From: Morella rubra
Lineage: Eukaryota > Streptophyta > Magnoliopsida > Fagales > Myricaceae
Reading direction: 5' to 3'
DNA: 64,000 nucleotides
Assembly: GCA_003952965.2 (NCBI GenBank)
Contig: CM025849.1
Location: 11,882,972 to 11,946,971, forward strand
Shown here: positions 10,000-23,000 of the stretch, piece after piece
Numbering within the stretch: the stretch's first letter is position 1
How the letters are laid out: each line of letters begins with the position of its first letter
Notes under the pieces: model-generated
Seen by the model: the letters and a program-made list of their open reading frames with translations, nothing else
What the model was told of the DNA's origin: nothing
The model's database searches: none
Program-made: the position numbers and the translations under genes

Positions 10000-11670
10000 A
10001 TGGCTGGACAGGTATTCACTTGTCAGCTTCTCTCTTGTTCATTTGGATTTTTCCCTCTGGGTTTTATCCCAGTTTTCTTCTCTGTCCAGGTTCACAGGCG
10101 ATCGTACTATTTTCTTGTAGTTTTTGTTTGATAGTGGGTCTAGCTTTCCTTGTGTTTTCTTGTTTCTTGCTGCAGAGTTCATTGTTCAATTTTTGTCTGT
10201 TTTGTTAACCAGACTCTATAATTTTGTTTTTCTGACTGATTTGATCGTAGGAGGAAGGCTGGCCTCTGGGTTTGCAGCCGCTGAATGTGAGAGTCGGGTT
10301 GGTTAGAAACCGTGTGCTCTCTGGATCGATATCTTTCAACACTTTACTCACTTGCTCTCCAACTTGCTCCACAGATTCTTCATCAGATTTAGATACAGAG
10401 GTCAGTAGTATTTTCCTGAAATTAAGGTAAAAAAACTTGCTTTCACATTTTATCTCTGAGATTTCTCTTTGATGCTAGCTCCATACTGATTGGGTCTCAG
10501 AAGTCAAAAAAGTTCCTATGACATGATTAGAATAGAATTATTGCCACTTAGGAAAAAAAACAAGAACAGAATTATTGCTTTTGTTTCTATCAGTTTGTCC
10601 TCTTATAAACGAAGATACTTTCTGGTTTTCTCAACAGTGATTTAGTTAGAAAATGTCATTTGCTAGCTTTAATTAATTCTATCTGTCTGATCGTTATAAT
10701 CATGACAATTTCCCATTTGATTTAGTTAGAAATTAAACTTTTAAAATTCAGCTCCTTCTTAGTAACATTCTGCAACCTGTATATGGTACTAGAACCCATT
10801 GCTATTTGGAAGTAAGCTATGAAACCATATGATAATGTTAGAGATAATATCATAATCAATTTATAAGATTTGACATGATATTATCATGATATTAGAGATT
10901 CAATTTTAATGTAAAATATTGTCAAGATCTTAGAGATTTAACTGTCACCAATTATCTTAAATAAAAACTTTTACAAGCCTAAAACAGCAGATACTCAATG
11001 AATGACCCTTCCTAAATCTTTACTTGGAAACAGTAAACTATATATAGGGTCATTAGCTTTGATATTAATCTATGATAATTGACTGGATACCCGATTCAGT
11101 ACAGGATTAGTACTATTTAGTCAACAATTCTGAAATGTTTCTCTTGCTTACATCACTATATATGATCTATTGCAGTCTACAGGGTCTTTTTTCCATGACA
11201 AGAGCGTCACCCTTGGGAGCCTTATAGGTGTTTCCCGCATTTTAGAGCTCTCTAGAAGATCACTGAGGGGAAGAAAAACCGAGCCCTCAAAGGAAAAGAA
11301 GAGCAACAAGTCCAGGATATGGTTTTTCTGTTTATGCTTAAGGCCGGACAATGCTGACACTAAGAGAGTGAAGAATCCTCCATCTCTTCGCCACTTTCTT
11401 GATGCGGAGAGAAAAGCTGCTGATGAATATAGAAGGAACCAGAACTCTAATACCATTGGACCCGACGAAATTGGCATGGCGCAAGAGCCATTTACAGAGC
11501 CAAACTCACTTTTTGTTGATGGCCGCATTGCTCCTCCTCAAAGCAGTTCAGGTAATAGTGTTTCGGATGCCAAGAGGGGAAAACTTAGAGGACTAGAGCA
11601 TGGTAATGGGTTTGGAGTTGCTTCCCTATTTCCATGCATGTGCATGTGTGGGCAACCGTCGGATCACTAA
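10000..11670 (+). CDS. Plant protein of unknown function, At3g17950-like family
   Basis: I model three coding exons: 10000-10011, 10251-10400 and 11176-11670, giving 218 residues. The first exon encodes only MAGQ. Its GT donor (10012), the GTAG acceptor before 10251, the GAG|GTCAGT donor at 10400 and the TTGCAG acceptor before 11176 keep one frame. The joined N-terminus reads MAGQEEGWPLGLQPLNVRVG, followed by a Ser/Thr-rich stretch with SSSDLDTE (48-54), then STGSFFHDKS and TLGSLIGVS (55-74), a basic SRRSLRGRK segment, PSLRHFLDAERKAA (123-136), EPNSLFVDGR (162-171), and a Cys-rich end LFPCMCMCGQ. These blocks are typical of a plant-specific uncharacterised family. No known domain, signal peptide or membrane segment is visible. 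The Ser-rich part and Cys-rich tail suggest regulation or membrane association, but that is a guess. Family naming is from memory; gene structure is well supported. Confidence 0.82.
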
Positions 11671-12825
11671 ACAAAATGTTTGAAATTCGTCGTTTGGTTC
11701 TCGATTGTTGATTGGAATTGAATTTCCTGTCGTAGGATATTGAAATAAATTGCCTTAGAAGAAAATGGAATTGAATTGGCCTAAGACTCTTTAAACCCAC
11801 CTAAATATTTGCAGAAAAGTGTATTAATTTTTTTGTCCCAATATGCACGATATTATTCCAAACTTTACAACTTCTATTTACTTTCATGAAACGACACTCT
11901 TCTTTAAAAGACCCTTAGATGGGGACCAAGAAAGTGGGGTGACTCACCGAATCGATCAGTAGATTTTTATGATCAGCTTTTCAACTCGGTGATGTCGGTC
12001 AGTGCTACAATGATTGATGTTGGTGCAGTCCGGATAAGCTAATTGGTTGTGGTAGGTTTTGCTTTCATATTTAAATCATTAATTAATGTCGCTCTCTCTT
12101 GGGAAACAAATAGACGTGCGCTTTGTTGGTGAACTAGCGTTTCAAGACTCGACTCGCATCTCGTTGAAAGAATTAACACCAAATCCGATGGGTGTCCATG
12201 CCTAAACGCAGAATATTTAGAGTTCTTTTTTCTCTTAATTAATTAATGAATGACTATGAAAAACAAACATATTTGTACAGACAAAGGGAAAGGACCGGAT
12301 CAGTTTTAGAATTTGTGGTGTACGTAGAGAAGCACCATGCTTTAATTTATTACTATATTGGTGGTCTGATCCATCTCAACTCACTTGCTCCGAACGAAAT
12401 AGGAACAACATGGCAAGATATACCATTGGTGTTTGATATGGTTTAGTTAATTAACTAACGGGTTTAAGATTGAGAAGAGATCTAAATTATACCTAGATTA
12501 ATTTCTCTATAGTATATGGCCTTCACCAAATATCTAATAGCTTATAATTATGGCATAACGGGTAGGTAGACGAGTGAAAAGATTTATAAACATTATGAAC
12601 CCTAATTATCAATTGATCAAGAGGTGAGAGTTATGAAAACTTGTTTGGTTGGAGAGATTATATCTCGGTTGATTCACGGATGAAATTGCGACCCGGCTCA
12701 TCCAACAAGATAATGATGAAAACCCAAGATGCTCAATCAAATAATGAAGCCAGCTTGGTCGACCTCATGGGCCGGCCGGTGTTAATGAAAAATATTGCCC
12801 AAGCTTTAGGAGAAGCTGGATTAAA
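11671..12825. other. 3' flank and intergenic DNA
   Basis: The start holds the 3' UTR of the preceding gene. The short ORFs further on have no recognisable protein content, and I see no repeat structure until the MITE at 12826. Confidence 0.5.
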
Positions 12826-12969
12826 TAGTGTTTGGGAAGTTAAAATTTTAACAAAATTTTACTCTTATCGAACACATTTTAAAATTTTACCTTTACTTTT
12901 AGCACTCATTCACCAATTCCAATATGCCTCTTTTTTAACACCAACATAAAATATTATACCCAAACACTA
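12826..12969. mobile_element. Small MITE, 144 bp
   Basis: Left end TAGTGTTTGGG and right end CCCAAACACTA are exact inverted repeats, with T/A-rich inner arms (TTAAAATTTTA / TAAAATATTATA). It resembles the MITE at 29059-29232 in its TTTGG..AAATTTT arm style. Confidence 0.65.
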
Positions 12970-13073
12970 CAAAAAATCGAGTCAATTGAACTGCATGAAT
13001 TTTGTCCTAATGGGTATAGTTTTTAGGATTTCAAATGCCCTCTACAAATTTCTGTTAGAGCCATACAAATTAG

Positions 13074-13612
13074 GACAAATTATAATTTCTCCCCTCAAAC
13101 TACCACCCGATTATCAAATATTCTCATAAACTTTAATTCGTTACATCTCATTCTCTAAACTATGCTTCTCATTGCGATTCCATCCCCCAACCCGCCGGAG
13201 CCGTATCTTGAACGGTTTCTATTTTTACGTCAACAGCACTTAACATTTTCCATACTTGAAAAGACAAATTTGACCACATTGAGTCTAAGTGAGTCATCCT
13301 CTTTTTTTTTTTTTTTTTAATAAATACAAACCAATTATTTAAACTGTGATTCTTTGGTCTACGAATCGCTAGCTAGAAGTATCGTAGAAGGGTAAGGAGG
13401 GCTTAAACAAGGGCAAATTTATCTTTTCATGTAAGGAAAAGGTCACGTGTTCGTCATGTAAGACAGAAACCGTTCGCATAACGGCTCCAGCAAGTTAGTA
13501 GATGAAATCGCAACGAGAAAAATAATTTGGGGCTGAGTTGTAACGAATTAAAATTTGTAAGGATATTTGAGAATCGAGTTGTAATTCGAAGGAGGAAAAT
13601 TGTAATTTACTC
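13074..13612. mobile_element. Palindromic foldback MITE, about 540 bp
   Basis: The two halves are inverted copies of each other over roughly 200 bp. For example TTTAATTCGTTACA, GAGCCGT..GAACGGTTTCT and ATGAAAAGA/ACTTGAAAAGA.AAATTTG occur in both arms in opposite orientation. A truncated relative lies at 5458-5880. No protein is encoded; a poly-T tract at 13303-13319 lies near the centre. Exact ends are uncertain by a few bases. Confidence 0.75.
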
Positions 13613-16550
13613 TATAGATTAATATTATAGTGTTTATATTTAATTACTATTCACATTCACAAGTTTATGAAAACTAACAGCAGAAAACATGATAATTAAG
13701 AGATCATCATCGTATATATGTATATCTTTCATATATGGTAGTATATATCTCTCAAAAGAACCTGATACCTTTGCAGAAGCAGCATCCCACGAGTGTCGGC
13801 AACCGGACATTCAAGTAATTCTTGGAGATAAGGACGAACCTTATAAATGGACACTCACTCAAATCTTGCAGACGCTAGCTGTTGATAACTAGCAACTCTG
13901 ACTTATATTTTAGGGTTTGAAGGCAGCCTATCGAAGGTGACGGGCAGAAGTTGATCTAAACTTTTGTCCTATTAAATTATCTTTTTGGCTGCAGGCCAGT
14001 TCCACAAAACCACATGTAATATTGGACCCACTCTACCTAAACGTACATGACCACAAATTCTGAAATTTCGGTGAGATCTAACAAACGTGTCATGGCTTTC
14101 AAATCTTTCCCATTCCCAAACGCTAAGTGAAAACGTCTATGCCACGATTGTGCTGGGCTCTTGTCAAGACAAAATATTAGTCATAATCTACTGCTAACAA
14201 TCTTGTTAGAGAACGACCCAATATGATTTAAAACAGTGATATTATTATTGCTTCTCGTGAATTCAACCACAACCCTTAGAGAAAAGGATTGATAGATACC
14301 TGTGATGATAGCCGGCTCCCTGATCACTCGCTTATCGTAGAGAACACGTTCCCAGATTCATGTGATTCATGTTCCGACTGTTTCGATTGGATTCTACAGT
14401 CTACTTGGGAAACTTGTAAGATTCCAACTTCCTTTCCAAATATATATATATTCGAGATTCAATGTTATTATGAATTATTATGGATGACCAATATTACACC
14501 TTTTTATTTTCTCCACCTCATGGTTTTCTCACCATTATATATCCTTTTAATTCTATGTATAGCCTTATGCCTATATAAAGGGGTCTTGAGATGTATAACA
14601 TATATACAAATATTGAATCAATAGAGCATAGTTCTTGCATAACTATTTCTCTCTACTCTCTTGTCTACTTTTCTGATCTTGCTATACGATTTCAAGATTC
14701 AAATTGTTATTTTCTCCATAATTTCATAACAATGTGTGTATTAATTCTAAGTTTACCTATATCACTTTTAATTTGTCGTTTCTCATTGTCCTTTCCTATT
14801 GCCTCGAAATCATTTTCGATAAATTATTAATCTAGTTTGAAAAAACTTCATTTTACATTCATATATAAATTTAATTTTACGTCCATATATTATAACAAAG
14901 TCGTTTTGTGGTCTAAACTATCACGTTCGTCATTTTAAATCTTCTCACTATCAAAATTTATTAATGTATGTCCTTTAATAGGATTTTTCCATAAAGATTA
15001 TACCATGTGATTGATCTTTGCCCATTTCAATCTTAATAGCTAATTAAAGGATGCAAATTGATAAAATTTTAATTATTCGAGAGCTCAATCTAAAGAATTT
15101 AGGCGTAGTTTGGATTCCAAAATTATCATTGGCCACCTAGTTTGAAGACGCAGTATGTTTTTTTTTTCTTATTTTTTATTATATATATAGTGAAGTATGC
15201 AAATGGTTATCAAATTGACTTTCATCCACTTAAAATTTTTAATTAATCAAATATTAAACAACTGTTTACCTAATTGTCACAAATACTCCCTATGAAGTAA
15301 GAGCAGTGCTGACCAAAACTTACACGCTTTTGACGTGTTTAATCTTTTTGTGAATTATATTTTAATTTTACAAGCAAAATTAATCAATCATTATTTCAAT
15401 TGGGATTGGGTCCTGATATGCTTACTTTCCTTATAAGTTGGCCTAAAAAAAAATCGAGAATTACCGTTTTATGGTACTTCCAAGTACGTAACCCCAATAA
15501 ACGCACCAAAATCTTCCAAAGCTGAAATTTTTATAGTACACCGAAGGGGACACGTCTTAACTAACAAACCAACTCAGATAGCATCCTATAATCTTACGTG
15601 TTATTCATGTCTCTTTCCCTTTTTTTAGGTATCTATGTTAACGTGAACAAGAGTGCCCCAAATGGATTTTTCCTCTCTTGCTAGAGTGCCCATATGTTTG
15701 TCCTAGATGTCGGCCGCGATCCCACCACCCACGTGTCTTGAATCTGAACCGTGTGATAAGGTGTCCTTAAAAGGGACCCACTAGACAAGATCCCACTTGT
15801 GTGGTTGGTTCATGAAGCATGGGGACCCAGAGAGCAGGTCAACAACATTGTCTACATCATATTGCAGGAGAGGGAAAACAGTCAATAATTCGATGAGTCC
15901 TAATATTGGCCATACCCATGCTGCCATGGAAAATATACCATCATGTGGCTGTCCCCACGGAACAGAGCTGGTTGGTACTTGGTATGCGTCCAAACTCATT
16001 AGTTCCAAAAGCTATAGGCCAACCGAAATGTACCCCTCACAAGAAGTTAGGTGGGCCTGCGAATTTTCTTTACTTTCCTCACACTCATAGGCCCAACTTT
16101 CCACTCCACGTGTCAACATCATGGCAGATTATGTTCATGAGCCCGGGGGGTTCCACCCAGATGCTCTAGTGGGTGATCCAATCTGACTTGCCTGAAATTT
16201 CTTATTTGAGCCTTGAGGTCAGATGAGAAAGCTCAAAACTTTATATTAAGCCAATGGAGGCATGACTGCATGACAACCAACAGCCAAACAGGAGTTTTCT
16301 CTTTGTATTTTATTGTGCAGTTTTGTATAAAATATCACAGGGCCAGAAGAGTCTCTCTCTTAGTCTCTTTCATAGGCAAGAGAGAGCTGGGTTTGGTTCA
16401 AAAGTTAAAACTCATGCCCTTGACTCCTTCAAAGGGTTCTGTAGCAGTCCAATTGTCCTATCAGTAGCAGAGCAGCCACCCAAGAATGTTGACTTGAACT
16501 TTGAAGAAAAGGAATTTCTTTCTTTACAAACTTAGGTATCAAGGAGGCTC
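13613..16550. other. Intergenic DNA with four ACGTG motifs (15550-16115)
   Basis: I see no gene here. The last third is less AT-rich and contains GACACGTC (15550), TACGTGTT (about 15596), CCACGTGTC (15729) and CCACGTGTC (16106). These are G-box/ABRE-type cores in both orientations. No gene start sits beside them: XBAT31 ends to the right of them, reading leftward. The final few hundred bases may include the XBAT31 3' UTR. Confidence 0.4.
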
Positions 16551-16819
16551 TCAAAAATCAATCATACATCTTCAATCTCGAGTAAACAAATATTACAAAA
16601 TGACCTTGACCATCAATACTAACCCAAACTGCAACTCACTTCTTTGCTTATTTCCGAAATCTACATAACAGATGGATTTCTATTCTATCTATACATACAA
16701 ATGGGTCCAGCAACGATAGTGTTCTCTTCCTATTTTCCTCTTGTCCTTCACTCCTGGACAGAGCGACTCAATCCTTGATCACCAAAAGAAATCCTTTGAT
16801 TTCCAAACGCCAACAACTA

Positions 16820-19800
16820 TCAAGGCTTGTCAACCCACTCGTTTTCGGCTGCAATCCGACCAGAGCTACGCCCACCCATCTTCCCGAATGGACCCATTGC
16901 GGATAAGCCCTTGAAGCTGCTGCTTCCCTCACTATAGTTCTGGGACCTCCTTGACTTGCGTAACTTGGAAGAACTGATATCGCCAATGTTGCAATCAGAA
17001 TCATCATGATTCTTCATCTTTGCAACCACCAATCTCGCAATGTTACTTCGGCAGAATGGGCAAACTGGAGGGGTTAGGCACGCTGTGGTTGGGTTGGGCT
17101 TGTTGTGGCAGCAAAGTGCCAGAGTGCAATGTGCACACATCTGGTGGCCACAGTCTTGGACTTCGATTGTGCACAACTGCTCAAAGCATATGGAGCAAAG
17201 CTCGGTATCACTGGCCTGCATAATAATTGTCCCACTGAATATATCAGTTCCGTGCTTGCAATGTTCTGTAATGGTCCATAATTAGTTCAAAATAACTGAC
17301 TAAAGTAAATTGACATAATAAAATAATAACAACTAACAGCCTACAAATTGGCACAAGGCCTAAAGTTTAAGGAGTTCTGAGACTTTTCTAAATGTAGGGA
17401 TTCTGTCTGAGAGAAGGTTTATTTGAAAAGGAAAGAGCACGCATATCAAGCGGGACAAAATAATTTGGTAGTAGCCCCAAGTTCCTGGCCAAACCCAACA
17501 AGTTGACGTGGATTGAAGCTGATCCAACTGCAGCCTGTATCCCATAGTTAGGCTTCATAAAATCTTTTGCCGAAATAAGAGATACAAGAACAAGTTTGAA
17601 CACAGTTGTTCAGCTTCCAAATTTTTTTTTTCACAACCTAAAATTTGAATTCAAAAGCAAAGTTTTGCAGGTCAAAAATGTCCGGCTATTGTTGTGGCTT
17701 TGAAAAACTTATGATTCCACTACCTAATCAAAGAATAGGACATATATAGAAGTTCAAATTGTGCGCTCTGGTTGGATGATGAGGAATAACAAAGTCTTCT
17801 AAGCATTTCAACAGGCAGAGAGCAAAATTACCTCAGAAATGTTGTCCTCAACCCCAGCATCAGAGTGAGATGGGGATGTAAGGGCGCATGCAGCTCCCTT
17901 TAAGATGGTCTTCTCCCTCTCCCTGTTTGCCTCCATCAAGGCCTGTTCTAATAAAGCTTTTGCCTCTTGATTAAGCTCACTGATGAATTTCAAAGGTGTC
18001 GGCCAGACAAGAGGCTCTGCTGATGAAGGATTTAGCAGGGCTGCACATGCTCCATGATTGTGCTTCAAGGCCACCACATATGGTATTCTCCTGTAAACAC
18101 ATGGCAATGTAACAAGTAGTTTAGCAGTCAGTATTTGAAAAATCAAGTTGAGGCAAAAGTTAGAAAGACAAAAAATTTATAAACCATCCCAAAGATGGAA
18201 TGATACTCTACACTACTAAAACATAATAGGGCGTGAATGGCTATTCTGGCACAAAAATGAAATTTGCTGGCATAAATTGAATAGAACGGGCTGAAAAACA
18301 ATTGGGTATACACTCAACTTAAGGATCTTCTTAAAATGTGAATATATCCAAATTTAACAGTTGCATTTATGGCAATTGATTGTGGCGATAGCCCTACTTG
18401 CAATGCCAAGTTTGCACATCATACAGATAGACCGTATATAGAAGAATACCAAAGATTATTTATTATTCAAGGCAAGCATGTTCAAACACCTGATGCTAGG
18501 AATCTGTCTGTTACACAGTTTTTAGGAGATACAATTGAGAATCTAGGTAAGTTTTGGTTTCAAATCATGAAGGTCAAGTAAATCATACCCCGATGCATCT
18601 CTTTGAACACGATCCGCACCCCATGCTAACAGTCCACGGATACAATCAAGAGATCCTCCTCTGGCAGCCAGATGAAGAGGAGTACTTCCCGGGCAGCTGT
18701 AAACAGCAATATATCAATCGAGAAGAAAAAATCAACGTCATGATATTGATGCCTAGTATCTTATCTATAATTCTTACCCATATCCACCAGTTGAAGCACA
18801 AACAAGAGCTCCATTGCCTAGTAGAATATGTACACATGCAGGCCGTCTTTGACGAGATGCTAAGTGCAAGGGTGTTGCTCCCCTCCCATCTCTAATATTC
18901 ACAAAACGCGCATATCCCCTGTAATTAGATCCCCATTAATACAGTTATCGAAGATTCATAAGCCAAATCAATGTAGAGAGCGCACAAAATCAATTTGAAG
19001 GAAGAAACCAACCAAGAAACAGCAACTGTACTAGATTGAGCAGCCGAAAGAATTGCCTGAAGGCAATCGGCATGGCCGTAGTAAGCAGCATAGTGCAAGC
19101 AGGTTCTTCGGTGAACAGAATCAAACATCAATATCTGAGAATAAGATCACCTATATAAGCTTTCTTATTCAATTTGATAAATATAAGGACAAGATAAATA
19201 CTAAGATTGGGAATTTTACGAACATTTGCTTCAGCTTCAAGGAGTTTCTTCACGCAGGAGATCTTGCCGTGCATTGCAGCCAACATAAGCGGAGTCTGAA
19301 CCATTTCCATCAATGAATCAAAACCACAATGAAAGGAGGCGCAAAAAAACAGAACCCAACCACAAGATCACACATTTCCAAGCAAAAAGAGACATCACAT
19401 TCATACCGAAATATACGGGAAACAAAATTAAGACGACGCAGAAATAACTTCGTACCTGCTTTTGGCGATTCAACGCGTCTGGATTTACGGATCGATCCAA
19501 AAGCATAGATAAGATCTGCAACATACTCAAAACGCAGAAACATAGTTAATAAAAGAACCCAAGAACTGAATAGAACAAAGATGAATCTCGCCCCAGAAAG
19601 CAAAAACCCAGAAAGACCCACAAATCAGAACCCCAGAACGCCAACGAAAAAGAGCAGAATAATAGAATGGAAGAGCACCCACCTCGATCTGGCCATTGGC
19701 AGCGGCTATGTGAAGCGCAGAGTGTCGATCGTAGAGAGTGGCTTCATGCAAGAGAGCTGGGTCTCTCTCCAGCATAGCCTCTACGGTCTTCAAGTCCCCA

Positions 19801-19862
19801 AGCTGTACTGCCCTGAAGAGCCCATGTTCATGACTCGAAGCACAACTCAGTCCCTGACCCAT
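16820..19862 (-). CDS. XBAT31: Ankyrin-repeat RING E3 ubiquitin ligase, XBAT31-like
   Basis: Eight exons join in frame: 19862-19683, 19515-19456, 19295-19224, 19134-19013, 18918-18778, 18696-18589, 18090-17832 and 17215-16820, giving 445 residues, close to XBAT31 of Arabidopsis. All introns are GT/AG. Residues 1-7 are MGQGLSC, a good N-myristoylation signal (Gly2, Ser6) with a palmitoylatable Cys7, so membrane attachment is likely. Ankyrin repeats fill roughly residues 45-240 (HSALHIAAANGQIE, TPLMLAAMHGKISCVKKLL, RTCLHYAAYYGHADCL, ATPLHLASRQ, STPLHLAARGGSLDCI). A helical segment with EQALMEANREREK follows. A C3HC4-type RING spans Cys321-Cys369. The C-terminus reads GRIAAENEWVDKP. The family transfers ubiquitin to bound substrates; Arabidopsis XBAT31 is reported to act on ELF3 in warm-temperature growth. 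I start at MGQG and not at an upstream in-frame codon because family members begin there. I saw no damaging change. Confidence 0.93.
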
Positions 19863-20011
19863 ATCTCTCCCTCTCTCTCTCTCTCTCTTCTCTGTTACAT
19901 ATAAGAGTGGGCGCACTTCACCCACGGTCCCCGGCGAGGCGCTCCACCTCTAACCTGCGGCACCTTCTTCCAAAGGTGGTGGCCTCTTTCGCCATTTATG
20001 CGCAGAGCTCA

Positions 20012-20020
20012 CATTTATAA
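20012..20020 (-). promoter_or_regulatory. TATA box of the XBAT31-like gene
   Basis: On the minus strand the sequence reads TTATAAATG about 150 nt before the start codon. Between them is a CT/GA-rich leader (GA-rich on the minus strand) that includes a CTCTCT tract on the plus strand at 19866-19890. Confidence 0.5.
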
Positions 20021-20059
20021 GTACTGCCTTCCAAGAGGCCTCTAGTCCCCTGAGAAATC

Positions 20060-23000
20060 TCTAAGAGAGAGAGAGAGAGCGGGAGCGGGTAGCTGACCGT
20101 GTCAGGAGGGGGCCGCCGGGCCGAGATGTGACTGATTTCGGGCAACAGTCAGATATTTCTCGGGCAGTATTAGATTCCACATACAGTAACTGGGCTGTAG
20201 ACCACGAATGATTCTTTATCCCAAGCCCTCTGTCTACGCGTGTAGCGTTTGATTATTCAAAGCCACTACTGTGGAAAGATCCTAGCCGTCCAACTTCATT
20301 TGTTCTCTGCCATCGACCGTCGGAATTATTAAAAGAGTATATATAAAATGGTGAATTATTGGATAATACTGTTTTGGGTACATGTTCTATCTGAAAAAGT
20401 AATGTGCATGTTTGTTGGTGCATAATTTTGGTATAAATTTATTTATTAACATATGGTCTTTAAATTGAATTATAATTGACCGTCATATATAATTCAATAA
20501 TTCTTGCACTTATCTTTAAAAAATTAAATTAGTTTAAATAAATAAAGATACTAAATCGTCAATCTTTGACATTTAATAAAATTAAGTGAGACATTAAACT
20601 AAGTACCATCCTAGAAAAAAATTGTATAAATAATAAATTACTGTTTTGGTTTAGTGAATGATGAATTTATTCTGCATAAAATATAATTATAAAAATATTA
20701 TAAATTTCTGTCCAAATTAATTGTTAAGAATAAAGTATAAATAATTCATAGTTAAAAAATAAAATATAACAAAATTAATAATTTTATATGTCAAATGTCA
20801 AATTAACGGAAAAAAAATTCTATTTAACCCAATAATTTTAATTTTACGAACATTGGCGTAATTACCGAAAAAGAGGGGACCACGTCGGCTTTGTTGAGCA
20901 GAATGTTGTGTACGTTGTCTGATTATATGACTATTTACTTACGCTGCCTCTTATCAGGTAGCCGTGACATGACAGTGTAACATCAAAAAAGCAGCCATTG
21001 CAGTCTGCATGCGTCGGTTTTCCGTTTTTTCAGACAATTTTTGCTTTATTGAGGCGACATTTTTGGCATCTGTACCTTTGGATCGCCTCGAAAAATACTT
21101 TTGAAATAATTCAGATTTCAGGGTCAATTATATATATATATACATATATTTTTTTTTATACCGGGCAAAATTATACTTTTATACTCTTAACGATGCGCTT
21201 TTTAACATTTGCAACTAAAATTATCGATAAGCATTTCACAAATCATGTTACAATTTTATGATTAATATTATGTCACGTATATTAATTTTAACTGTAATAT
21301 CTTAACTTATGAGGCAAAGTGTAAATTAATTAGAGTTTAGTAATTTAAGTTATAAAATGAAAAATGAGTAATAGTTAAAAGGTGTAAGGTGTAAAGTGTA
21401 ACTTTCTCCTTACATTATTACTTAATATTTAATTAATTTCTTAGATTGTCCTAAAGTATAAATACATTTTTCTCATATCAACAAGGGTTTTAACACATTT
21501 ATTTCAAACTACTAGAAGAAAATAGAATATTTTGACATATGAAATGATGATAATACTTATAATAACTTAATGAATTAACAAAAATACCCCCGAATAGATA
21601 TAAACATATACACAAGCAGGCAAGAAATATTATCATCATTTCAGTCTAATTTGTCAGAATTTGTAAAATGTATAAGATTAGTTGTTAGATAGTATAACGT
21701 GTTAAAATGGGTAGTTTTAAGGTACAAAGTATCAAATTACATGTTTAATGCGACAAAAGTGTATTTATCCCTTTGTTCTATAAATAAGGGCGTGAAATAA
21801 ATACTCTCCTAGATTATGGGTACTTATAAATGAATCATAATTAGATACTAAATTGGGGAAATGGAATTTCAATCGGAAATTATCTAAAGATAATTAATGC
21901 ATGCAAGACGAACGAGTATTTGGAAACAATTTTTTTAAGGATATAATCCAGAGTGCATGAAATGGTGTATCTTTGTTTCTCAAGCGTAGAAAGTACTACG
22001 AGTGAAGTGTATCTAAAGCAAACCAAATGAGTGCAGAAAACAATTCATAGCATACATATAACTTTAAAAAAAAAAAAAAAAACTTTACAAAGCACGTGCA
22101 GATCTGCTTCTAATAAAAGCTTATAACTTTCTTTACGTGTAGCGTGCTAATTAAGAACATTCATAAATCCTGAAATAGACATTTGCTGCCTCCTTTTTGT
22201 CGACGAATCGCTTGAACTCTGATCTTGTACATGTCCAAGGGCCAAAGCAAAGTATAGAGTGAAAGAATACTGGGTTTGATTTGCCAACAAGTGTTCTTAT
22301 TTTTTGGCTAAAGCAATTTCGGAGCTATTTAACTCTAAACTTTAGATGCAATTCACTAATTGCTTTATTATTTGCTGGATTTTTTTTTTTTTTTTTTAAA
22401 AAAGAGACAAAAATTATCATTGGATGCTATATATATATACCATTTTTTTTTTTGGAGGGGGGGGGGGGGGGGGGGGAATGGACATTAATTTAGCCTATTT
22501 TTCTTCTCCTAAGAAATACACATTAATTCTAACTAAAAAGAATAACAATAGATGGGATTTCAGAATGTTGATTGTAACTTTTTTTTCCCTGATAAAACCG
22601 AGAACGAAGGGAAAAAGAATTCTTTCTTTCTTGCTACTCCAATCAGAATTCAGCTTGACAATGTTTTTGCAGTCGTAATTTTTTGATAATTTATTTTTTG
22701 GTACAAGAATAAATCATCTACACTAGTCTACTGAAGTGAGCTTGCTTAACCTGACAAAGTTAGTGGCGCGGTAGCCCATGACCCTCCACGGAAGTCACCA
22801 ATATAATCTAGAGGTCTTATCTACACAGTCTCAAGTGTGCTCTACTTATAAGTTTACTATAAATAAATTTATTGACGAAGTGGAAAACTTCTAAATACCT
22901 CTTAAAAAAAAAAAATATTTTTAACTATCAATGCTACCTAAAATTCAATAAGAAGAACGGTGATTCAGATACAATAAACCCTTTACAAACTTTGACATTC

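Noticed and set aside
12641..12949. 102-codon plus-strand ORF
   Set aside because: Its second half runs through the MITE at 12826-12969 and the first half matches nothing known.
13689..13892. 67-codon ORF with a plausible-looking C-terminal half
   Set aside because: No family recognised, no splice context and no second exon found.
22281..22678. ORFs across the T-run and G-run
   Set aside because: Poly-Phe and poly-Gly peptides produced by homopolymers.
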